A DNA stretch of 64,000 bases from Schistosoma haematobium (lineage: Eukaryota > Platyhelminthes > Trematoda > Strigeidida > Schistosomatidae). Below are positions 37,891-49,420 of this stretch, piece by piece (positions within the stretch are counted from its first letter, which is position 1; each line of letters begins with the position of its first letter). A model generated the notes under the pieces. The model saw nothing but the letters and a program-made list of their open reading frames with translations, did no database searches and was not told the origin of the DNA. The translations under genes were made by a program, and so were the position numbers. The stretch is from contig NC_067198.1 of assembly GCF_000699445.3 (NCBI RefSeq), positions 20,292,536 through 20,356,535 of the forward strand, written 5' to 3'.

Positions 37891-39414
37891 GATCTGAATA
37901 TTAGTAATCTGTCGAAATCAAAGTTTCGATTATTTAGAGGAAACTAACTCATCGTATACTGATAAATATACACTATTAGTGTAGAATAAAAATAGAACGA
38001 TAATAGAGGTTATTGATCTGACATGATATGTGAAGGATAGATGAATAATAATCATATCCGTTTTAAGTAAAGGTGAAAAAATTTATCAGATGTAATGGAA
38101 TTCCGATCTAACCAATGAGTAATTCAATAGAATAATAAAGCGATGTATAAAGTGGATGTTTAGAATGGAAAAATTGTTATTCCAGATTCATTAAAGCATA
38201 TTGTAAATTATTTCAAATTATGATATAATCATTCCAGTGTTAAGCTTATTCATTTAACGACTTTGATAAGATTCGTCAAATACATACACCGAAACAATGA
38301 CCATAAAAATGAATTGTTCGCCTTAGTTGTTTTACAGAAAAAAAGGGAATAAAACTATACTGTACTGATGATCTTGAATAACTTTACTAGTCAATCACAA
38401 GGCAAGCGATAAAAATGAATGATTTAGTATAAGAGACCTAAAACAGTCAAAACTTATATATACATCTTACATAATTAACAAATCAAATTTCATAAGTGAT
38501 TTATCGGTCTTAAGATCCATTTAGATCCTATTTAGTTCTGTTTATTTTCAAAGCATTTTAAACGTCAAAGATAGCTTATTTAATCGTGATTCCGTTATCA
38601 CAGTATTATTAGTTTGAACACTTATAAGATTGGTGAAATGACTCCTAAGAACGATCACTAACTGTTTGTAACTATTTACAATCTCTAATCATCAGTACAA
38701 AGGAAAGTCTCTGATTGCACATACCGTACGTAAATGGAAGATTTCATGATTAGGCTTTATAATACAAGATGACTTTCAGATACCTCGCAAATACAATTGA
38801 CTGAAGCTTGAATCATATCAGATACACTCAAATAGTCTTCACCGTTTAAGATATAGTCTGCTACAGTGGCAAGTTTTTCATGTAATTTAGCTTCACAATT
38901 TTTAAGTATTGAAGTACAAACTAATTGTCACTGCTTACTAAATAGTAAACAGAAATAAAAAAATAACTATAATGTATTTATTTTGACAGTATTATGTAGG
39001 TATACCAAATAAATAAAAAAATAATAAAATCACCTACAAATGTGTTAGATTAATCATTATGACTACTGACTATCATTTGATTAGTAGTACAACTTTAATT
39101 AAACAGATATTTTTTATATTAGTGAAATTATTGTACATATTCAGTAGGGTATTTTTTTACTAATCGTTAAGCATATACAACACTTAGTGATTCACCCTGT
39201 GACTCAAAAAGGGTATACAAATGAATCATACTGTCATTATTTTAGATTACATGTATATGTATACGGAAGATAATCTAGTAATGGTTATTTTTATGGTATT
39301 ATAAAAAGAAAATACATTAATTTGTTTACTTGAGTTAAATAATACAATAAAATATTTTAATATTTATTTTATCCTTAGATTGACTCATCCAAATTGTAAA
39401 AAGAATAGAATATT
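37891..39414. other. AT-rich DNA, no gene seen
   Basis: Nothing recognisable. Confidence 0.4.
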
Positions 39415-39600
39415 ATTTTGATGGAGTTTCGTTCTCTGAGCTGAATGATTTGATCATGGAGATTTCATCATTCTTCTGAACTACATCATCAACATGAACT
39501 TTAGGTAGAACGATTGTTCAGTGTTTCTGGAATATCAATAGTGATCTAACATTGATCGATTTATGATCTCAATCAAAACTTAATCATCTTCACAATCTTA
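39415..39600 (+). mobile_element. Decayed SINE-H 3' part
   Basis: Ends CGATTTATGATCTCAATCAA followed by AACTTAATCATCTTCACAAT, the SINE-H tail; CAGTGTTTCTGG keeps part of the stem I side. No head recognised. Confidence 0.5.
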
Positions 39601-42600
39601 TACTGATCATATTTTCATATTGATTTACTGTTGTGATTTGTTTCTTTATCAAAATTATGAATTACGTTTGTTGTTGTTGTTGTTTTTTATTGCGACAAAC
39701 AATTTCTGACATTTTTATCTGATAATCAAGATATTCAAAAATTTTGTTGATTCATTAAATTATGTAAATATTTATATAATTAGAATATAAAAAGCCTTGT
39801 TTGTTGGTACTTAGATTACAATGATACTGGAATTACTTCTGAGTTAATAACAAACCTTCCATAACGAATTTTTATAAATCCATCGATTTTCCACGAAAAC
39901 TCCTGTGAAGAATAGTAAACATCATTAATAAGTTTCAAAACTCTACCAATTTGTCTGTATACAGAATTTAACTTTTTAAATAAACCTTCGTAAACTTAGT
40001 TAACTTTTTACTCTTGCAAACTGATTTAATTTAAAAATGAATTGTTTTCAATGATTTGATTCAATTATGATGATTATCTATCTTCCAACAGAATTATCAT
40101 GAATTGATTCCAAAAGGATTATAGAAACTATAGATCATAACAAAGCATGATATCAGTGTAATGTGTCATTCTAATGGATAACTTTGTTGAAACATATGCA
40201 ACATCAATTGATTTATTTTATGTTCTTTTTCTATCAGGTAGGCTCGAGAAATGTTTCACTAGTTTTACAAAAGATCATCATAATTATCAGTGTGATTTAC
40301 TATCCAGGCCTGAAACTATTAGAAAAACAATAATATTTACTATAAAAATATTTGAATCATTTCCAAGTGATACATCGATGAGAAATACAAATATGATTAT
40401 ACTTAGAACTATTTATATACCTGTTGGAAACAATCACTAACACCAATGAACATTATTAATTTATTGTCAAGTAATTATAAGGTTTATTTACTTAAGAAAA
40501 TTACTTAACTATGAAATGAATTGTAAAGATCTATCTTATTTTCAATGATGCTGAAATAAATCATTGGATTGCCAACATATTTCTAGACATTCTTTAAGCT
40601 GGTACATAATCACCTTATTTTATGACTTTTCTTTATACATTATTGAATTTGTTATTTATACTGTTTTCATGACCTTCAATCAGTTCGTTCTTTGTTCTTG
40701 TACCGTACGTATGTATGACATTGTTTGGTTTTATTTCATTTTCAATATCTCACAATTGGTGGAAATTAATCTTGAAATCAATAATTTCTCCTTTGTTAAG
40801 ACAAATGTGGAGGAAAAGATAAAATGATAGAGTAGTACCAATAAAATTTGATCTTCAGATAACAGTTGTTGTGATAGAGTAGATCCGCTTCAGGATACGT
40901 CGAATAAAAATTAACATATTACATTTTATTCACATAGTACAGATTAGTCTATTTGCCTCTGTGTCATAGTTTACTGTATGATGGTTAGTAGTACTACGCA
41001 GCTGCTCCAACCAACTAATGTGAAGCATTGTTGGCATCTGAAACTAAAAGACTGTAAGTTAAGTACTTTAACCAGCAAATTGTCAGTCTACTATAACTGA
41101 TAACTAAGATATCTTAATATTTATAAATAAAAACGTATTAATCAGGGGCTGTTCTTAGGCGGATAAACAGTGACTACTGAAAAGTTACTTGTGGATTTGT
41201 ATTGCAGCGCAAAATCACAACTCTTAATTAGAGCAAATTATTGAAGTATGCGAAACGAGATAAAAAGTCAGGGACTAAAAGACATGTACTTTATCAATTA
41301 AGTCACTGCTGTAGTGGGTAAGTCAATTTCGATTTTGTTTGAGATTCAAAAGATCATAATACATACAAAGAATGTTGCAATATTTAACAACCAATTATTA
41401 TCCTTATTTACAAATAGAAATTACACATTGACAAAATTAAAATCTATTGACTTTGTGGCACATATGTTTTTGTATGGGATTAATAATACTACATGATGTT
41501 CCACATCTTGTTACATGAAACATGTTTTGAACAGAGAATTTACAACACCAAATAACTCGAACTAAATTGGAGATCAGTATCCACTGAAAACCATTGACAG
41601 AATAATATGAAATAAGCTCTCCATTTATAAAAAAAATCTAAATAGTATAATTAGTTTTATAATCAGTAGTATCCTTCAGTAATCCTAAAATTATTGAATT
41701 TTCGAAACAATCATACGCAAATAATCTTATCTGAACTATTACCTGATGGAAATCGTTTGTTTGAAAACTATAACCTTGTGTTAGGAGAAATATCTTTAAT
41801 GTGGTGCTTTATCAATGGTTTCAAATCTCAAAAAAATATTGAAACAGGAAGTTTTCGTCAACAATTTCCAGTGGTCATCAAAACAAAAGGGTAAATGATT
41901 GAGGCCAAATAATAAAAACTAGTAGAATGGTTATTTTATATTCAAATGAGTTTAATCAATTAAGAAGAATGTAAAGAAGTTTAGATGAGAATTTTTATAT
42001 TCAATTTAAAGCTTTATATTTATAGTTTGAGTCTATGATTCAATTTTCTGTTGCCAATGACACAGGTTGCAACGATTTCACATACATGCCTGGAGACATA
42101 TATATGTATATATTAATGTACAGATACAAACATACACAAATGTGCATACACTAAAAATTGAATTGCAAATAAGTAAACTATTATTTTATCTTCAATATTA
42201 CCTTTTGACAATATTAACAAGATGCATACGTTTTGTATGGTTTCATAAAATGAAAATTTTGAACCAGATAAAACATGTAAATATAAATATCAATTATTTC
42301 TGCAAATGTTTCTTAGTTGATTTTATCATTTATATGTAAGTAGTTGTTCTTGTTATAAAATACACTCAGTAGAATTAAATAATCAGGTCAATAATTTCGA
42401 AGCCAAGAATAAATAATGTAAGTATATTTACATGTATCCATGTCTAACTGATGGTAGTTAGTAGTATATATTTGTGATGGAAAATCGACTTGTTAACATT
42501 ATTAAACTTGTCAAAATTGTTCTAGAATTACTGAACAACTTCTTCTTAGGTGTTGGAAACTGGTATACTGTATATAAAAATTTTGAACTTAAAATGACAA

Positions 42601-43269
42601 TGTATTGTGTTATATTAAAGATTTAATAAATTGCATGAAAATTGTGCTATATTGATTTTACCATCTGAATATTATTTTGGTGAATAGGATTTCAGATTAA
42701 TTACGATAGCTTCTGATAACTTTGCACGACATTACATTTAGCTAATAGGAACATTGTTTGATATGGATAGTACAACTATTGACAAATGATTAGTAAAGTT
42801 CATTCATATCAACTTTTATCATTGACTATGTACTATATGCTTAATAGTCAATTATCATCATCATCATTCCTAAATAATCAATTTAAGAACATACTACTTA
42901 TCCATTTATGAATAATCCTAACTATTTCACTTATAATTATAACAATTTCATTATATATCAAAAAGAAAAATGGTTTAGATAATGATGAAGCCATTAGAAA
43001 TTACATGATACTTTGTTTATGAAATTTGAAGTAACGTGAAAATTAGAAACCAAAATCTACTTTACAGAAAAGGAAATATTTTCGATTAAAGTATTTGAAA
43101 CCATCACTTATTAGATAATAAACTAGATTAATCAAGTAAAAGAAATTATGACAAACACTTCTTTGACAAAGAAAGATCCTGAAGTATTTTGATAGTATGA
43201 ATTATTTAGGTTTTCGGTGAATATGCATAGATTTTATGGTGATCAAATAGAAATCTTGAAGATGATATG
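39601..43269. other. Long AT-rich stretch, no gene recognised
   Basis: Open frames of 60-90 codons occur at 40,174-40,440, 40,564-40,827, 41,314-41,496, 41,694-41,894 and 42,067-42,339 on the plus strand. They have AT-driven composition (many I, L, F, Y, N), no domain I recognise and no consistent splice pattern. If a host exon hides in this window, 40,174-40,440 is the frame I would test first, but I do not call it. Confidence 0.35.
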
Positions 43270-43790
43270 AACAATTATTATACATTAGGGTTTTGTGACC
43301 CAGGATCTGACTTCAATTATATCATATGTTTGATTGTTATTGAAATATACATATCGCCAATTCTTGTATATAATCATCGAGTTAAATCGCGTTAGTAAAT
43401 AATGGAATTGAATAAGTCGAATATGAGAATGAATTTGCGAATACATATATTTTGTACACTCATTGATTTGGGTAGGCAATCAGAGGGACGAAGCGCAGGA
43501 AACAAAGAGAAGAGAGCGAAGTGAAATAACAAGCGGTGGAGGCGTGTGAGCCAACTCCATTTCATCAAGCGTTAATCAATAATTAGTCACACAAAAATAA
43601 GCTACTGACATGTGATGAATGGGATACTAAGATCACACATATACGCTTACATAAAAACAGTTGAGGTTGTTAAGTGAATAATTAACAAGGTCAAAACGTG
43701 ACTCAAGATAAATGGATGAATTGGTCTGCCCAAAAGCTAGAAAAATTTACGTGGGCTTAACATAGTAACCGACACCACAAGTGTATAGGT
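43270..43790 (-). repeat. Repeat C, copy 2
   Basis: Reverse-complement relative of 29,683-30,200. Shared blocks on the plus strand here include GTGAGCCAACTCCA, CAAGCGTTAATCAATAATTA, GTCACACAAAAATAAGC, GACATGTGATGA and GAATAATTAACAAGGTC. Diverged, non-coding, with the same local GC-rich patch (43,490-43,560). Confidence 0.65.
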
Positions 43791-44214
43791 ATGGAATGAT
43801 AATCAAAAAGTATTATCGTAAAACAGAGATGATATTGTTGAAACTTTTCAACTAGCTGTACTGAAATATATATAATTGATTACGTTTTAAATAAGCTGTT
43901 ATTTATTTAATGTTATAACTTGCATTAGTGAATAAGAATAATGTTTTAAGCATATATGCCTCATGTATAATTTATTCTCTAATATATTGATGGGATGATT
44001 ACATATATATGGGGAAATTTATGGAGATCATAGAACTTATGGTGGATGTTACTTATGTCTGTATGTAGTATATAACACCGATCAGAAGTGGAATGCCTGT
44101 CAAAAGAAGGTTGAGAAGATTAGACTGAAGAGAACAGGAGCGGAAATAGAAAGAAATGGAGCATTGGATTAACCATGAATGGTATAAAGGACAAGTGATG
44201 GAAGATTTTCAAAT

Positions 44215-44226
44215 GAAGTATTTAAT
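44215..44226. repeat. Target-site duplication, left
   Basis: GAAGTATTTAAT, exact partner at 44,553-44,564. Confidence 0.85.
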
Positions 44227-44552
44227 AAATAAAAAACAATATAATTTTAATATCCTAATGAATAGAAAAATTAGATTTTCTGACGTTTCGTGACTCAGTA
44301 GGAGCCACTTCTTCAGAGAATAAATAACCAAGTTAAATTAACCTAAGTTTGAATAGCAATATTTAGACGGGTTAATTTAACTTGGTTATTTATTCTCTGA
44401 AGAAATGGCTCCTACTGAGTCACGAAACGTCAGGAAATCTAATCTTTCTATTCATTGGTATGTTAAAAAATATGTTACTTCTATTTATAACAATCTACCA
44501 GACGCTCAATTTATTTGAAATTATTAAATCAAACCTTGGTAATGTACTCACG
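44227..44552. mobile_element. Penelope-like palindromic insertion
   Basis: This 326-bp insertion is flanked by a perfect 12-bp target duplication. It is a nearly perfect palindrome. Left arm about 44,262-44,345, spacer about 44,346-44,372, right arm about 44,373-44,456; the arms contain GTTTCGTGACTCAGTAGGAG and its complement. Each arm carries CTGAAGAA, a GTGGCTC/GAGTCAC stem (one G-U pair; the right arm has ATGGCTC), GAAA and GTC, a hammerhead-like layout with one extra A after CTGAAGA. This agrees with motifs reported in Penelope-like retroelements. The sequence beyond the right arm (to 44,552) matches 8874-8960 and 11,350-11,420. No coding region. Confidence 0.75.
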
Positions 44553-44564
44553 AAGTATTTAATG
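44553..44564. repeat. Target-site duplication, right
   Basis: GAAGTATTTAAT, exact partner of 44,215-44,226. Confidence 0.85.
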
Positions 44565-44689
44565 TATTGTTACATTTTGCGGAACAACTATGTAATTCTC
44601 TATTAAACATTAAATTGGTTGTCCCCTATTGAGTGTTCGTTCACTACAGACTGACATTATCTAGATCACTACTAAAAACTTTCACGTAC

Positions 44690-44940
44690 TAAAACGTTGT
44701 TTCGTTTCATTGTGGAATATCTCAGTGATGAGCAATTGTAACCCAAGTCCTTCAATCTTATGGAGGGTCGCATAACCTCTGGTTTATTGAGCCTTCATTA
44801 ATGTTATATATATCCAACTGTAATCAATTCACTATATTGTAAGACCATCTTTTATTGCCTGTAAATAGATAACTATCTCACACTCTGTATGGTTGAACTC
44901 CGCCGGTCAAAATGTTTCACCAGAACTCAAGAACGTGTAA
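44690..44940 (-). mobile_element. Decayed SINE-H copy
   Basis: On the minus strand the A-box region reads GGCTCAATAAACCAGAGGTT, the B box GACTTGGGTTACAATT, and the 5' leader survives at 44,880-44,935 (GGTTGAACTCCGCCGGTC on the plus strand). May be the left half of a loose inverted pair with 45,040-45,180. Confidence 0.55.
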
Positions 44941-45039
44941 CTTGACGCTATTCACTAATGAGCACACAGTTATTGTCAGTTTAATTTGATTTGTGAGCAT
45001 TATAAGGTCTTCATAGTTTAAACCATTAACTTAATGTCT

Positions 45040-45180
45040 TGAGATCGATACTCGAATGAAGGAACGTAAATTTAAACTACTATGCAGCTGTACATTTGGA
45101 CGAAATGGCTTCTAGATTTTCACTAGTGGTTTTGCTAAGATCAGTTCGTGGCTCAAACTAAGAATTCTACAATTTACATG
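45040..45180 (+). mobile_element. Decayed SINE-H copy
   Basis: B-box-like GATCGATACTCGAATG, ribozyme remnant TTTGGACGAAATGGCTTC and tail GTGGTTTTGCTAAGATCAG. Strongly diverged. Confidence 0.5.
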
Positions 45181-45267
45181 AATCACCTACACTATTAGTA
45201 ACGATTTCAGTCGTTAGATTATTACCTGCTAAAGTCCTACTTTTTTAATAACATCTGAATATTAACG

Positions 45268-45398
45268 GAGGCAAACACGAGAAAAATGGTCAATAATTGG
45301 ATAGAGCTAGAAAGGAAGATCCAAGACGTAGTGGGTTAGAGAATGCTGTTCGGCGGCCTATGCTTCATTAGGGGTTACAGGCGGAATTAAGTAAGTAT
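45268..45398 (+). pseudogene. RTE 3' terminal fragment
   Basis: Only the last 130 bp of an RTE element: AATTGGATAGAGCTAGAAAG, GCGGCCTATGCTTCATTAGG, GGTTACAGGCGGAATTAAG and a TAAGTA tail. Target duplication not seen. Confidence 0.75.
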
Positions 45399-45471
45399 GA
45401 ATAATAATGTACATGTTCCACTTATAAAAACTTACAATCTTAAAAATATGTTGTTTAAAATGATACTACAA

Positions 45472-45770
45472 CTGTGGTGTGTGCTACTTATATTGACATA
45501 AGTAGTATATGATGTTAGTCATGAACAGAAGTTATGGAAGCAGAGAGACAAGATGATCGAACACTAAAGAATGGAAACAGGATGCAATTTATATGAAAAT
45601 GCAAGAACAATGAAGTCTGAGTCATTTTGATACAATTGGTGGACATTTTGCAAATTAAGCATTTACTTTATGATTGTTAGATTTTATTAACCAGTCCTGT
45701 AATTTTGTGCCGAATACAATCGATTGTCCCCACTCGTGTTCTTGTTCACTACACAACGAGATTTGATAAA
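45472..45770 (+). repeat. Repeat B, copy 2
   Basis: Starts TGTGGTGTGTGCTACTTAT as in copy 1. The hairpin is CTACTTAT (45,484-45,491) and ATAAGTAG (45,498-45,505) around ATTGAC. Ends near CTCGTGTTCTTGTTCACTAC. The stem is kept although the loop and part of the stem differ from copy 1. Confidence 0.65.
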
Positions 45771-46267
45771 CTGATTACCTGACTGGAATTACGTCATGAA
45801 ATTGTCAGAAACGTTTTGTCTATAGTTTTCAATCAAAAAAAGCAAACAAACAAATGAATTAGGGATTAGTAGAGCAAATGCTTATTTTTTCGTTTAGCCT
45901 TGTCTAGTAGATTTGTAACTGTCATCTTTTATCCTGTAGTATTTTTTTTAATTTTAACCTTCACTTCTATCTACCTTGAAGATAAAACATTTACAAAAGT
46001 TAAACAAAACTCTTGTTTCTGTAAATGATTACTTTATTGTAGTACCTTCATAGTTAATTTAATCAAAGTTGTAGTGATAAGTAATTTCTTAAAATAAATA
46101 GTTATATAAGTATTAGACGTTATACAGTCACACTATCGCCGAATACTATATTGATCATTCTCGTCATAGTAACTATCGTTTATTTATTCTTTACTTATCT
46201 TAGGGTTATTCGGTTAAAAGATACGTGTGTGATATTATTGCTCAAATTTTTCACATACCAGTCATCT
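45771..46267. other. AT-rich DNA, no gene seen
   Basis: Nothing recognisable. Confidence 0.35.
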
Positions 46268-46392
46268 TCATTACTTACTGACTTACACCTGTTAATACTT
46301 GTGGAGGAGCATTGGCCGCCCAACAGCTTTCTTTATCGAACTCTGTTCTAATCAGTCCTTCACAGTTGTTCCCAGGTGCCATCTTCATAATA
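46268..46392 (-). pseudogene. RTE 3' terminal fragment
   Basis: The plus strand starts TTACTTACTGACTTACACCT (reverse of the TAAG tail and AGGTGTAAG) and continues GGAGCATTGGCCGCCC, equivalent to the GGCGGCC...GCTCC end of other copies. Diverged; fades out near 46,390. Confidence 0.7.
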
Positions 46393-46964
46393 AAATGATT
46401 TATGTAGTGTTGTAAATGTTTATCATTAAGTAACAGAATCAAACTAAGGAAATAATACATGATACACTATTTTTTTGAATAGTTCTCTTCAGATAATTAT
46501 CTCCGAATTGTATTATAAATATATTTAACTGTTTACCAACTATTTATTCATATGAGCTCTTTTTCGTTATTTAATATTTTATATCCTCATCAAAAGTCTA
46601 TGACTACGATTTTCAGTTTCAGTGAAAGATTTGAAAGATGTTTTTAAACAGTCCCATATTTTATCCAATAAGTCATTAATATTATTCGCTTTATCGATTA
46701 TCCTCAATTGAGTTTGGTGCTTGTTTAATGTATGTTTCGTCCAGCTGAATATTCTTGTTTTCTAGTATTGATTTTCTTACTGAGACTTGAATTCATTGTC
46801 AATTACGTCAAACACCGATGAGTTAAACACTAAGTTACTGAATACAAAAACACCAATCTGTTTGACAGGTATGATGTTTGTTCTTATCAAATAGATACTT
46901 GCAATTGATTGATCACTTATAAATCATTAATATTGATGATCTATTTCTTTAGTACCGAATGCCT
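46393..46964. other. AT-rich DNA, no gene seen
   Basis: Nothing recognisable. Confidence 0.35.
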
Positions 46965-47085
46965 CAGATTTTAGAGGTGACTGATAAGAAAGCTCTAATT
47001 ACCTTATAACTACTGGTCCCAAATAACACGAAACATATGTCATTGAAGGACTTCCTATCTACTATCTCAAACCACCTAATACCAT
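46965..47085 (+). repeat. Repeat D with Smα-like ribozyme trace
   Basis: CTACTGGTCCCAAATAACAC followed by GAAACATATGTCATTG lines up with the stem II-GAAA-GTC part of Smα. The flanks (GACTTCCTATCTACTATCTC) instead resemble 56,270-56,290 (GGTTTCCTGTCAACTACCTC). Probably an old repeat carrying a hammerhead relic, but divergence makes this tentative. Confidence 0.35.
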
Positions 47086-47633
47086 ACTCCTAAATATATA
47101 TTGATTCATAACTAGCATAAGGTTTAAATCTACTAGTAACTGCATTCTATTTAATTTTCCTTATTAAATATTCATACTATTAACAATGATTGAAATAAAC
47201 TGCGTTTACTATATACTAATAATAGTACATATGAATCAAAATGTAAAAGGTTGACAATATAAACATTGCTTTAATATTTACTATACTGTCATCTATAATA
47301 TGTATTGTTTATATATGTACTGAATAACTTCAAAAATGAGTCAGTGATGCCATATTTAGCTTCGTACCTGCCCGTCTATTATGTTACGATATCAAAATTT
47401 ATTGCATTGGTTAATTGGATTGGTTATTCATCCTATTAGTAATTTCTTGTTAAAAGAAATAGCTACCATCCAGGTCATATTTTCAGTAAATGAGTAGACT
47501 GAAAGGATTTTATATACTGTAATTAGTTTTATTGTGGAATATAAAAGTCATCACCATTTACTATGACACATACCCAAATGAATTACATACAAATTTACTC
47601 TGTAGGTCACTGGTATAAGATTAAACAAGTAGG
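47086..47633. other. AT-rich DNA, no gene seen
   Basis: Nothing recognisable. Confidence 0.35.
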
Positions 47634-47704
47634 AGTCAGTAGCTCAAGAGATTGTAAACTCAATTGTTGACGATAACTTCACGCGTTCGAACCCCGTTCT
47701 GACT
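47634..47704 (+). other. tRNA-like sequence, possible tRNA relic
   Basis: This 71-base stretch starts AGTCAG and ends CTGACT, a perfect 6-bp acceptor-like stem. It has a T-loop-like GTTCGAACC with a partly paired stem (ACGCG/CCCGT, one mismatch) and an A-box-like TAGCTCAAGAG. The anticodon arm is poor (GTT/AAC with a six-base loop). A functional tRNA is unlikely; a pseudogene or the head of another SINE family is more likely. Confidence 0.35.
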
Positions 47705-49040
47705 AGTTCCGTTTGAGTAACTGAACAGTCTAATTAAGCATCATTTAAAATATCTAAGACAACTCAAAGTTCACAAGCCTAAAATTTGTTAATAAATTGT
47801 ATTTTGGTGTGCGACAGTTTTATTTTATTTTAAATAAATCGCATTAGTTAGCTTGATAGATAATTTCGTTAGTTTTATATTTTACTACTTAGATATTACA
47901 CAGCGTATACCAGATTTAATTGAAGATCTGACAAATTAAAACGTGTTATGAAAACTACAATTAAAATGAAGCGTTCGTCCTGCATCCTAATGCTAGCCAC
48001 TATCAGAAATTTGCAATTAAATGATTGTGACTTAGTGATAATATCAGGGCTATGCACTTGAAATGTACATATTCTGAAAGAGACTGATCATTCACAGCCC
48101 ATAACATCAACAGCAGGGTGATTAAAGCCCTTACATGAGGAACCGTAAAGGAATGTTTGCCATTATTCATTGGTTTTGTTTGCTATAGATACTAATGTTT
48201 CAGGAAGTGTCATCCAGTCAGTAAAATCCAATGTGGAACGTGGCACATGTATAAGTCGGTTTATTAGCATGAAGAGATAAAGTTTGAAGATAAATTCCAG
48301 AGTATTAGACGTAGCAAAAGTACTAATGGTAATGAAAAGGTGTGGGCATCAAATGAACTATTTGAGAGCAAAATATGAATTAACAAAATGAAAATTTTCT
48401 ATAAAGCAATTTAGAAACTTAAGATCAAAAAGAAGATAAAACGTGAATGCATATACATTATCACGAATGGTTTTGTGCCATATCAGTCAATCTGTCCAAT
48501 CATTGGCTAAGATGCGTGTAATTTATGGAAGTTACATTTCAACTGATATTGAATGATATTGTAATTTCAGTTCACATTACAGATTTAATATATGTATGAT
48601 GTATATTGTGTATAAAAAGAGTGAATACTAAGTTATACAACACATATTATATAAAATATTTACTACATTCTATTATTCGCTTTACAATTTAATCCATTTA
48701 AAGTATAACTTATCAGTTGATTTAAGTTTTCGATATAAATTCTTTATTATTCTATAATAAATAAATCTCTATACAGTAGGTCACTTTTTGGTTATGACGG
48801 TAAGCAATATTATTTATTCAGAAGATTTGAAGATTAGTGTCTCTTTTACACAAATAAAACATTGACTTAGGATTTTATAAAGTGCTCAGTGGGATCTTCA
48901 TACTCTTAGCTTACTATAGTGAATGATTAAAAATCAGCCCGGAAATTTGTAGTTGAATTTGAATTATTTTCATGTAATACATTTTAACTAACTCGTTATC
49001 TTCCATAAGCTCTTGAAACTCGTGAGAGTGATTAGACACT
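47705..49040. other. AT-rich DNA, no gene seen
   Basis: Nothing recognisable. Confidence 0.4.
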
Positions 49041-49052
49041 ATATATGGATTT
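49041..49052. repeat. Target-site duplication, left
   Basis: ATATATGGATTT, exact partner at 49,409-49,420. Confidence 0.85.
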
Positions 49053-49408
49053 AATATCAGAAGGGGTTTTTGTGGATATTATAGTAATTTCATTAGTTGA
49101 GATCATGAGTCAATTGAAGCTAGACCACCATGGAAACCCGGAAGCACTGAACGGTCGTTTCGTCCCGGTATGCGGCTTCTCAGCAGGGCGCATCCACGAC
49201 ATTAACACCGTTGGATGGCGATCAGCTCAGTTGTCTAGTGGTTAAGCACTCGCGCACGCGACTGATAGGTTCTGGGTTCGAATCTCGAGAGGCAGGGTCG
49301 TATATGCGCACTGCTGAGGAGTCCCATAATAGGACGAATCGGTTTCCAGTGCTTCCAGACTTTTCATGGTGGTCTAGCTTCAATTGACCCATGGCCTCAA
49401 CCATTGAA
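49053..49408. mobile_element. Inverted SINE-H pair bounded by one target duplication
   Basis: The minus copy (49,053-49,198) has a full tail (ATCAGAAGGGGTTTTTGTGG on the plus strand) and a ribozyme block with core CTGAGAA. The plus copy (49,200-49,408) has A box CAGTTGTCTAGTGGTTAAG, B box GGGTTCGAATCTC, and ribozyme stem I GCACTG/CAGTGC with core CTGAGGA, but GAAT instead of GAAA. The two copies meet head to head at about 49,199. Because a single 12-bp direct repeat encloses both, the pair most likely entered the genome as one event. Confidence 0.88.
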
Positions 49409-49420
49409 ATATATGGATTT
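49409..49420. repeat. Target-site duplication, right
   Basis: ATATATGGATTT, exact partner of 49,041-49,052. Confidence 0.85.

Larger units (their letters stand above)
44035..44665 (+). repeat. Repeat B, copy 3, split by a Penelope-like insertion
   Basis: The left part (44,035-44,226) matches 6726-6900 and 45,472-45,640. The right part (44,553-44,665), ending TTGAGTGTTCGTTCACTAC, matches the right ends of the other copies. Between them sits the palindromic insertion. The hairpin at the left end has decayed here. Confidence 0.65.

Noticed and set aside
40174..40440. 88-codon plus-strand frame, the best-looking frame in the gene-poor stretch.
   Set aside because: AT-driven composition, no motif, no splice context. 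Frames of this length are expected by chance in 64 kb.
47634..47704. A functional tRNA gene.
   Set aside because: The acceptor-like stem and T-loop are present, but the anticodon arm and T-stem are imperfect, so it is listed only as a relic.
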